64,000 bases of DNA from Eremophila alpestris peregrina (lineage: Eukaryota; Chordata; Aves; Passeriformes; Alaudidae), in NCBI GenBank assembly GCA_009792885.1, contig WMCF01000026.1, positions 1,302,001-1,366,000 of the forward strand. The letters are read 5' to 3'. Below, piece by piece: positions 50,417 to 61,265 of this stretch. The notes beneath the pieces were generated by a model, which searched no databases, was not told the origin of the DNA, and saw only the letters and a list, made by a program, of their open reading frames with translations. A program made the translations under genes and the position numbers. Position 1 is the first letter of the stretch. Every line of letters begins with the position of its first letter.

Positions 50417-53400
50417 AAAACCCCACCAAACACTTCAAAAAAGCAAAGACAATTCTGACAACAGTTGCAACCTTAGGTGAAAGGAGAAACTTCACTCCTA
50501 AACTTACTGCGAGGTGTTTTGAGGACAGGCTCTTCAATATTGCAACAGCTGTACTGTGAAAGGTTTTGTTCTTGGTTAAGCTGCTCAACCTGGCAAGCTT
50601 CCTGACTTTCAGTAACTGTTTTCTTTTTTTATGCAAGATCATCATCAACACCACACATGCCTTGTAGCTGGTGAAATTGATTCCTTATATAATGGGTTAA
50701 TCACAGAACTGAACACAGAGGACACTGCTCAGCAAACAGTAAAGGTGACTGCATACTGCTGGCAAAACAAGCAGCTACACAGAGAACTTTCTCCACCACT
50801 CATAACTGCCTCAGATGCTGGCAAAACAAAGCTACAGAGAAATAATCTCAAGGAGATTACACTTATCCATCCTACTATTAATATTTCTTATTATAATTTT
50901 TTACTATTTCAAGTTTTTAGTATGCAGAAATAGTTGGAAGCTTAATAAAAAATAAATTGAAACATGAGGCTTTATTCAGAGCATTTATTAACCACTTTGA
51001 AAGGAAAGCCATAGTAAGAAACCAGTGACTCTTGGGAAGATCCATGAGTGCCAAAAAAAAAGGGCAACAGCTAATGTTTGTTACCACAGCAAATGCTGAT
51101 CTGCTTTATATGAAACCACATGCAAGAAAACCATCACTTCCTGGGCCTGTGATTCCTGACACTGAATAGCAGAGGGAGTGGAGGAAACAATTCTCCATCT
51201 TCCTGGGAAAGCTGCTCGTCACCCCTAGCAGAAACCATTGCAGCAATATTGGCTGAACTTCAATTCAGTGATAACTGACTGTGATTTCCAGCATAGAAGA
51301 AGAAGGCTGACAGTCACCAGGGTTGTTTTGCTGTCCCCAGATACCTGCAAATGCTGACTTCTTCTGCTATAGCTAGCTTTATGAAGGAGGCTGGGAAAAT
51401 ACACCATGGGGCAAATTCAGATCTATAATATCACAAGAGTCATAATCCTGTGTGACCACTTTGATGTTACAATATTCACCTTTACAATATTTTACTTTGA
51501 AACTCCATTATCCTGGATAGCCTTAGGGTCAAGATCTACAAAATTAATTCTATGGCCAAGCTTGCTTACAATAGAAAAAATGACTCCATGAGGCAAAATT
51601 ATCACTCTTAAAGTGAAGTAATTTTTATAAATGCTGAAAACTCGTAAACATATAAGACTGGAAAGAAAAAAACACTATTTGTTCTGAAATTAAGAACAGA
51701 CTTTAATTATTTCAGTTACTTAGAGAATGGGAAAAATGGATAACTTCAAAAATAAGCCACATATAGATGAATGGAGAAAAATCCTTGTTGGAAAGAAAGT
51801 TGTCAGTCTGAGTGTGCCACCTACATGAAACAGCTGTTAGGGCTCAGACAGACACAGCAGCTGCTACAAGGCCTCCCCAAAGATGCAAGTCTTAGACCTT
51901 TTCATTCAAACACCAAGAAAACAGAGTATCAGCACCAAACCAAATGAATTACAAGCCAACAGCTAATGCTTGGTGCAAGCATTAAAAGATTAGTTTAGGT
52001 AGCTAAAAAGATAGCGGTAAAAGTCTTTTACATGCCTTTCCAATCTCCAGACTTTAGAAAAGAAAAAAGGTAACTTCCAAATCATTCTGTGGAGTTGAGG
52101 TATTATTGAATTGTAAGGATTTCAGAGAATAAAATCTCTTTCAAAGATGAAGAACAAACTTAATAAAACATTTATATATAAATAGACTACTGCTAGTATG
52201 GGGCAAATCAGGTTTGATTTCAACTTCAATTTAACATCCCAGAAGTTCAGTGACAGCAAGTTAGAAAATTAAAGTAAAAAAATTATTTTTTTCTGATAAG
52301 ATGAAGGTTTAAATATATATATACACTACAGGAGAGTAATATTTCCCTGGTCTTACACCTTTGTAAGCATATTTCCCTGGGTGCTTTCTTCTTGCACAAA
52401 CACCCAGGCAAGTCAGATAGGAATGGTTCCCCCTGAAAGAATCCTGGTACAAGGACAGGGCAAGCAAGGCAGAGCACAGGCACTGCACAGCAGCCCTGAG
52501 GGGGAAGGGAAGCAGCAGTTGTCTGGGGAGAGGAAACATAACTAAAAAAAAAAATTAAAAAGGAATAACTACTTAGATAAGCTATCTGGCTTTGACAATA
52601 CCAGTCTTCAAGAAATTCCACAACCATAACATCTTTTCTCTAGTGTTACAGGTTGTTATGTAGAGTAGAAGTGGATAAGGAACTCAGTAATTAGGGAGGG
52701 AGCTCCCCTAGTAATTTTGTTGTGCTATGACAATAAGAGGCCACAGCAACACTTTCTTTATAACTTGGCATTAGAACATAATAAGCACGTCACAATAACA
52801 TTACAATAAAGCAGCACTGATATATGGAAATCCTTCCCTTCTGTACCTTTTCCTCATCTATGGGAAATGAAAAAAAATAGAGTTCATTTTCTTACAGACA
52901 TAAAATCCCAAGTAGGCTAAAGTAGTACTTCAAAAACAGAAAATCCTGAATAATCATTAAATGCAACCAAAGATTTATACAGAAAGCCAAATGGTACAGA
53001 AAGGGATTATTTGGAATTCAGAATCAAAGTTGTCATCATATCACATGAAATAAATATTGCTCCATTTGCATCATCTTATATTTAAACATGAAGAATTATT
53101 AAACTGTATATAAATAAACCCCTATTATAGGTTTCAGAAGTGATTTTCATTATCAGCTGCAGCTTCCTGTTTCCATCATTTTTGTCATGAATCTCACTTA
53201 AGTCATTCCATCTCATATTTTAGCACATCATTCCATGACTTGGCTCTGTGGAAAAGACAAGAAAAGAGTCTAAATAGCTCTTAATGCTGCTTTTTTTGGC
53301 AGTGATCCAGTGCTTAATACAGTGAGTTCTGGGTACTGGACCAAGGCAATTCTACATTTCTGTCTTCATATTCAGTAGTTGTCTTCTACCACATTTTTTT

Positions 53401-54472
53401 TCTTACCAGAGCACAAATTTTAGTCAATAAAGCCAAAAAGTTGAAGCCTGATTCCTTAACTCTGTATCATCCAATTCATGTAATCGTTTAAAATAGAAAT
53501 TATGAGTCTCATGCATCACAACTATTTTCCTTTCTTGACTCTGAATACTGTTTCATCCCTCCCCCCGCATTTGTAATTTAAGTGATTGGGTTTTATTTTC
53601 CCATGGAGACTTTGCACAGCTGCTGATATTTTTTGGACACAGCAAGTAAAAGAGAAAGTGAAAAACTATCCTCAGTTAGCGAGGTGACAGTAAAAGTACA
53701 GTGGAAAAGTATTTATGTTGTCCAGTGCCTAATATCAAGTTTTTAAGAAAAATTTAATGTGTGATGCATCTGATTCTTACATAGCTTAACATTCTGAGCA
53801 ATTTTAGCCGCGAGAATACTTGAGACAGAATTTATTCCATCATTGTAATACTTTGCTTCTTGATGGATACAATGTAACCTAATTTCATCTTTGCATTTAT
53901 TTGTTTGCTCGTGAAAAGCACTATTCAGCATAACTGCTAAACACTTTTCAAAATCCTTGTTTCTAACCAGTAAAGAGCATTAGCCTTTTGCAAGTACTCT
54001 GCTGCAAGCCAGCAGAATCTCCACTCCGTTCTGAGGAGAGTTATGGCACCAAATCCACACTTACTCATTTCCTAGTTTTTGGCACAGTAGTAATTCAAGT
54101 GTCATCCACAGGGCTTAAGCAGGGGAGGTAGAGGAGAGGACAATAAAAAAAATACACAACTTCAGCTTTCTCCTGTCTCTATAGTTTCTTTGCAAGGCTG
54201 TATTTATCCCCAGACTTGTGAGGCTGCAACCGCTATTGCCACCCACCCCCAGGCTGCCACAAACTGATTAGGTTAAATTGTGCATATTTACAGTAGGATT
54301 TACATAAGGACTTACAGTTTGCTACTTGTTTGCAGCTGATTATCAGGCTGATGCATCACAAGCAAACTAAGATAAAATCAATCCTGTGGGGAGAAACACC
54401 TGAGTCCCATGAATTTAAATATAGACCATTCTGTGGTGTAAAATGGTAGCTATGTGAAGGTTCAAGAATTTC

Positions 54473-54539
54473 ACAAATCTTAAAAGAAAGCAGTTATACT
54501 TTGGTTAGGCTTTCTATTTCCATAAAGTCAGTCTCATGC
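54473..54539. repeat. 67-bp duplicated segment, copy 1
   Basis: It runs from ACAAATCTTAAAAG to CAGTCTCATGC and is identical to positions 54,559-54,625. It directly abuts the mosaic-end sequence on its right. Confidence 0.97.
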
Positions 54540-54558
54540 CTGTCTCTTATACACATCT
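54540..54558. other. Tn5/Nextera mosaic-end sequence (library artefact)
   Basis: CTGTCTCTTATACACATCT is the exact 19-base complement of the engineered Tn5 mosaic end used in tagmentation libraries. It sits between two identical 67-bp copies of local sequence. The orientation is that of a read running from the insert's 3' end into adapter. It is not expected in a vertebrate genome, so it is best read as untrimmed adapter incorporated during assembly or gap filling. Confidence 0.95.
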
Positions 54559-54625
54559 ACAAATCTTAAAAGAAAGCAGTTATACTTTGGTTAGGCTTTC
54601 TATTTCCATAAAGTCAGTCTCATGC
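54559..54625. repeat. 67-bp duplicated segment, copy 2
   Basis: Identical to 54,473-54,539, and continuing into unique sequence (TGATCC) on the right. The true genome probably has one copy, making 86 bases of the window spurious. Confidence 0.97.
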
Positions 54626-57600
54626 TGATCCTCACTTTACAGGGCATTTTAGCTTGCATGTCAAACTGAAACACAAAGGGCCAATTCAAATAACGGACCC
54701 CAACTTGTTCTGCATGTCATTTATTCTTCTCCTCTTGCCTCCCTTAAGCCACTGCAGCTCCTTATGTACTGCTCACCACCAGATTTCTTGTGCTCCTTTC
54801 TAATAGCAGCCCATATGTTAGCAGGAACAGCATCCCAGGGTCCATTTGCCATCCCACTCACACTGCTTCTCCCTTTTCAACTACTACAGCCCTAATTGCA
54901 GCTGCTGTTTGCATGAATACAGAGAAGACAGATACTAAGTATTTAATTTTTGTAATGGATTTGTTTCTTAATTAATAAAGATGTTCCTGCCTAAATTAGT
55001 TTCAGAGTATTTTCAGATGTCTTTCAGCACAACTCAGCAGCTGAAACAAAGTACGTGAGCCAAATATGATGTTTCTAGCCAGCTCACCCTGGGCTAGCAT
55101 GGTCTGCTGGCTATGAGAGCTGTGTCTTTTGACAGCAACACAGAGGCGACCTTAAATAACCTCTTAATATATCTCTGGAAATAGGAATTACACAAGATGC
55201 TGAAAATACTAAGCTTCTTTCAAGCTCAGAGAAAATACAAATATTTAATATAGCTAACATTCAGAGCAAATATGCCAAATTAAATATTAACCTTTTCAGA
55301 GGACTGCTGTTTAGCCTATGGCATTAAGGGTCTAATATTTCAAATTTCCTTGACTATTAACATTTTAGAAATGGAGAATTGTAGTAGGTCCTTCAACTCC
55401 TAGATGATCATCTTTCTTTACTCTTTTATGCATTCAAAGCAAACAATTCAGAAATAGACATGAATATGTAGAAAACCATGGAAAAGCACTTGACTGAGTA
55501 AAGAGCAGACAAAATATGTTACTGTATCACTTACCCCTTAAGTAGACCATATATATTATTACTGTGTTTAAAAACCATTTTCATTTAGCTCTTGGTCATG
55601 GTCCTTGAGACAAATCCTATATTATCAAAAGGCATACTCCTGTAAATATTTGAGAGACTTGTGTTCCACATGTGGGAGGAAAAAAAAAAAGCCAGGCATA
55701 CAAAACATATGCTTTCTTCTACCCACTATCTCTTCTCATATGAATTCTGGTCTGTAAACCATAATCCTCAGTGTCCACGTTTCTCACGTACAAATTATGT
55801 CAGTATGCATTCTTGTTTCAAGTGTTTCCCCAAGTTATTACCAGAGCAACTGAAAATAGATTTCCTAATAAAGAACAGAACAGAAGGGTTTGCTGAGCCA
55901 GTGCTCTAAAGCAGAGCTCTTTAAGGCATTGGTCTTTAAATATGAGAGTGCTCAAATAATACAGTGTATTTTGGGACAGAAAAGATTCCAGGTGAATGAT
56001 CCTGGGCCACTCCCTTATGTTTGGAAAGGAATTATTTAAATTTTCTGTTCACAACTAAAATATCCACAAACTGTCATTTTATAAAAATTGATCTCTTTGA
56101 AGCTCATTTAGCAGGACAAGAGATCAGATTGTGGATTGGTACCATGAATACTGTTTCAGTTATTCAAGAGCTGTGATATCACAGCCCTCTTGTGAAAACC
56201 ATAACTTAATCAGTTATTAGATACTTCCTAAAAACTCAGATCCCAAAAAGAAAAAAAAATTATCATAACATGACTATTACTGGTATAAATACATTCAAGT
56301 GGACAATTCATCCAAATGGCATACAAAAATAAATCTATAAAAATGTCAACTAGAAGCACCTTCACTACTGTGAAAATCAGTGACATTTATGATTTATAAA
56401 TGATTCTTGCACTAGTTCTGAAAGTACATTTCATTCTATCCCTGAACAGGAAACAAAGAACAATATTTAAAGATAGTCAGCTTTTTAGTACAATCAGTAG
56501 AAATATATCACCAGAATCTTTTAGAAATGTCATACTCATTTTCAACTGAAGGACTGATATATTAATCTTAGAACTGACAAATACCTAAAAAAGATATAAA
56601 GCAGAATAAGGATAGACAGATAATTGTCATAATGTGGAAAAAAGAAAAAAGAAAACTGTTTTTTTCATGCAGACAAAAGTAAGAAGTGTAACTTTGGGTT
56701 GTGCCAGAAAACTGTCTTTTCAACATCCCAAAATCTTTTAACTTTGATGAATGCGTTAGAAAATCATGAATGCACAAGGGACACTTCAGAGAGCAGTAAA
56801 TGATCTAACACAAAGGTTGAGAACAGAAGACATCTTCATGTGCTAAAATGACTTCATTTGTTTTCATAAAACATGGGAGGAACATCTGTCAGGACAGGAA
56901 AGCATTCTGGAGCAACTCAAGGCATCAGAGCTGAAACTGGCAGGAGGGATTTGGGGGTTGGGTTTTTTTCTTCTGAATGCCTGTTTGGCTTCAACAAAGG
57001 GTACTTCACATTTCTTTGACTTAGAGAAAGTGAGCTAGAACCTTAGAGCTCAAGGCTGTATAGAAAGGATTGCAAGGTTCCTAATAATTTTGAGAAAATA
57101 CAATAAATTAAAGATCTATGGAGTATGGATTTTAGGAAATTAAAAGAAAAACATCCAAAACACATATCAGTGCTACTCCACCTGCAACAGCTCAGTCCAT
57201 TTGGAAGAAAACACCAAAAAGTTTCTGAGTTACTGAAACCAATACTTCTATTCCCAGTCTTATGCCTGAGTGACTTGATTGATCCCATCTGTTTTTGTCA
57301 ATTTGTGACATCTCAAAAGGTATTGATTGGATTTGCGCTAAAAGAAGTTACCTTGATAAAATGAGACAAACATCTCAAGGAAATAAGGCACTCTCTGCTA
57401 ACTCCACAGGGATTTTTCAGTACTGACAAAAAGCCTGAAAGGCAAAATACAGCAGCCATTGCTGGTTCCCCAGCCTGTGCTGAACAAAGTGGTGTGCTAA
57501 CTACTGGTGACCTGAGGGTGACAACCAGCCCACCCCTCACCTTGCAGAGGCCAGTGCTGCACAGCATCTCACTGCCCACCCTGGAGAGCTGCCCCAGGGC

Positions 57601-58486
57601 ACTTTTTAGAGCACTGTTGCTCTTTAAACAGCACTCATAGCCCCCAGTCTCACCAAGACTTCACTTGCCACCACAAAAACATCATTTGCCTGACACTAGA
57701 TCAACAAATATGGCTTTTTCAAGTTTGGAATAGAATATTCGTTCCAGCATGGGTATATGAAAATAACCTTTCTTTCTAATGATTACATTGTTTTTTCCAT
57801 TTGGTAAATGGATTTTCCCCATTATTTTTGGTTAGTCTGTATTATTGGAATTTTCTTTTATTTAAATTGCAAAATATAAACAACAAGTGAGTAAAAGTAG
57901 AAATTATAAAACATGGTAAGCTAGCTTATGAACAGTATACCTTTTATTTTCTTTTCCATGTTACTTTCAGTTTCTCTGTATAATCCCATCCAATATAAAA
58001 GTTCAACCATATATTCAATCAAAATTTTCATGGAATACCCAGAAGTTCACTGTTTTAACAACACAGAACTTAACAATACAATAAGATTTCACTTTGAAGT
58101 TCTGTTAACAGAAACATGCAACTGGTTGAGCTACTAAACTCAGATCCCTGCTGGCACACCAACTTTATTGCATGAACCTTCTGATAACTTATCAAGAACC
58201 ATTTTGAAAACAATACATTCCTTTCACTGTTCCTACTGAAAACTTTTTCTGGGAGTCTTTTAATTTGAAGCTGACCTTTCTTGGCTTTAGACCTATTTTT
58301 TGAAAAATAGTTTAGCACTACCACTCAATTTTCAAACACCAGTACAACAGATATAAATGTAGAGACCATTCCTACTACAAGAGTTTAAAATACATCAAGC
58401 CAGAGGGTAAAATTTTGTGACAGTATCACTGGAATTCCTACCATGCAATAAAATTCTGTAAGAGCGTTTAACCACTAACATCCTTC

Positions 58487-58506
58487 AATAATAATAATAA
58501 TAATAA
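58487..58506. repeat. (AAT)6 microsatellite
   Basis: Six AAT units plus two further A, a short trinucleotide repeat in intron 1. Confidence 0.92.
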
Positions 58507-60757
58507 ATTTATTAGGATTGAAGTCTTACTGCACAGCAAGATACAGTTAGATTAAAATTACTAGCAAACTACTGAAGATAAGTGAACTTTTAGAGAAAGG
58601 CATGATGCCAGCTGGAGTCAACTTATCAGAAAAACCTTACACTCAGATAAAAATAATTACTCTAATACTTCTAAATCTGTATCTTAATAAAAGAGGGATG
58701 AGCCAACTTTGTCTTTAATTTGGTAGCTATATCACACTTTTATGTCAGAAACTAAATGTTTCTTCCATACTCAGTTGAAGCCATTATCTTAATTTTGCCA
58801 TTAGTTAAAATCATTCATATTAGATTATTTAAATGGCCTTTTGACAAAACAAGGCACAATTAAGTACAAAGAACTATCGTGCATCTGCATCTTTTTTTCT
58901 TGTAAGTTATCTCTTAGCTTAAAGCTATACAACTATTTTTCAACTAGGAAAATATGGAGAAACATCTATGAAATAATCAGCATTTAGCATGGGCCTACAG
59001 TAACTGTATACAACAAGGGAGAAAAGTGCAGAGTGACCTGGGCTTCTTGCTAAACTGAAACCACAACTGTCCAAACCAAGAGTTAACTGCTAACTCGGGT
59101 GCATTTGAGAAAACTCACACTTTCAGAACAGGGGCACATGGGTGCATGCACCTGTGAAGAATGTAGATCACATTATAGGAAGCAGATGTATCCTAGAAAA
59201 CAGAAACTCCCCAAAAGGATTGTGAGTTTGCATGACATACAACCTCAAAATCAACAGTTTGGTTCAACAGCAGCCAAGAAGCAGAGCATGCCTTGACTGA
59301 CAACTGAGAGGCCACTCATACACTGTTCATACCTCTGTCCACCTCATCAGAGAAATACTAGGCATGTGGATCAAACAGGACCTGCTTGGTATCTTATCAA
59401 GTTGTCAAGCAATGGAAAACAACAAGGGAGAGAGCTGGGAAAAAGGCCAGGGTTCACTGGGGATGCAGCTGGACAGAAACAAGAGAAATTGCTAAAGACC
59501 CACTTAGCAATATGGAAATAGCACAATAGTGAATAACCAGAAAAAAGTGATTTCAGGGCAACACTGTGGCCCCAGGAGTGTAAGGTATTTTACCAGACAA
59601 ATGGTATAAAAAAACAGTAGATATTTCACCTGGCAAACAAACTTAGTAGGCCATTGGCAGAACAGTTAGTTCAGCTTTTATAAATGCTCTCTCAACAGAA
59701 TGCTGACAGCCTGGAACAGGTTCATAAGGGATTCAGGCAAATGACTTTTCAAGGTACAACAAGAGACCTGAGGAGGTCACCATATATAAAATGTAACAGA
59801 AACAATGTTAAATTAATTGATCACCATTAAAATAGTAAAGAGAAGTTTATTCACTGTTTGACTTCTCTTAGTCCCGCTGAGAGAAGGCAAAGAAAACAGA
59901 AATTGGTAACAGGACAGATCAAACTGGACAGAACACACTGTTATGGAATAAGGCATACTGGAGCTAGGAGGGCATTCAGAGTGTAACAATGATCATCAAC
60001 CTCATCAATCATTAATCATCACTCCTCTAATTTTTGTCTGTAGCTCATCAATAATGAGCTGTATTCTACAGTCCAGAAAAAAAGTGAGTTGCTAACACAC
60101 CCTTTGCCATCTTAAGATAATAGAAAGCAAGGAAATGGACAGAATTGTAATAGGCAGTCAAAAGTTTTAGTGCTTGATGTGATGGTTACAATAAGTGAAT
60201 TACCACTTCAAAATACTCATTTTATGGTTACTGAACTCCAATCCCTGTTGAAGTAAAACATTTTGATGTTTAAAAAATGTAGAAAATTCATACCAGCAAT
60301 CACACAAGGCAGTTCTCATATGATGCTTTAATTGACACACACAAACTGACAGAACATTTTCCTTCTCACTGCTTAGTGAGAGGTCAGTACAAACACATTA
60401 ACAAGACAGCCTACGTTTCAAGGATCTGGCTTCTTTTGGCTGTCCTTGATGCCTGATATTTTGCAGAACTTAGCTTCACCCAAAAGCTTTTTAGGGTATT
60501 CATGGCAAGCAGATAGTCAGTGAGCATTCTACAGCTGACAAGACTTGTTGCTATCAAGACTTGGCTGTGCCACTTCAGGCCAGGTTTGGTACCAGCTGGA
60601 ATAATTTTGCATGTTATGATCAGCATGCTTCCTATCACTTTCTACCGTGGATCTACGAAATACCCTAAAAAACCTATATAAATTCTGAATTGAAAAGACA
60701 GGACAAATTCTTAACATCTGGTTTCAGTTGATTCAGATGCCTTGACAGAAATATACA

Positions 60758-61265
60758 TTATTTTTCTAAATGGCACAGGAAATGACAGTAAAGATTCATA
60801 GTAATCTCATGATCCTTGAGTTTAAGGTAATCACAAAAAAGACACACATAACAAGATTTGACTTGTGGCAAAGTTATCTGAAAAGCAAAAATCTCTTGGC
60901 TATACATGATGGACAGATAAATGAACAGTTTTGATCTTGTGTTTTTCCCCATCATCCTATTTGATCTGGCAAAGTCATCTGTCAGTGAAGCAAAAGCAGC
61001 TTTCAGGGATGGAATCTTTGGTATTTTCCACTGGGGCAGAACTAAACTTCTGAGGCAATTCTGCATTATGATAATCAATGAGGTGAAATTTAACATGGAG
61101 CACTGTACAAACGATATTAACAAAGCATCACTGAAGAAGGTATTTACCAAAATTGCAACTCCCAGAAGCACCCTCATCTTCAGCAGAGAAATACTAAAAC
61201 AAAGCAAAAACCTCATGCCTGCACTTGGCAAGAAAAAAGAAACACTGAGCCTTTGGTCTGATTAG
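60758..61265. other. region open on both strands, no recognised protein
   Basis: The minus strand is open for 157 codons (60,758-61,231) and the plus strand for 114 (60,921-61,265), overlapping. Neither product has a domain, signal or repeat I recognise. No splice-linked neighbours are evident. Overlap of long open frames can come from low stop density by chance, or from a decayed coding insertion. No function is assigned. Confidence 0.25.

Noticed and set aside
54540..54558. A genuine Tn5-like transposon insertion
   Set aside because: Only a single 19-bp end is present, with no transposase or second end, and the flanking duplication is 67 bp rather than the 9 bp that Tn5 makes. A library artefact explains it better.
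59099..59296. 65-codon open frame with clustered cysteines, considered as a retroviral zinc-knuckle
   Set aside because: The spacing C-T-C-E-E-C does not match CX2CX4HX4C, and no flanking retroviral genes or long terminal repeats were seen.
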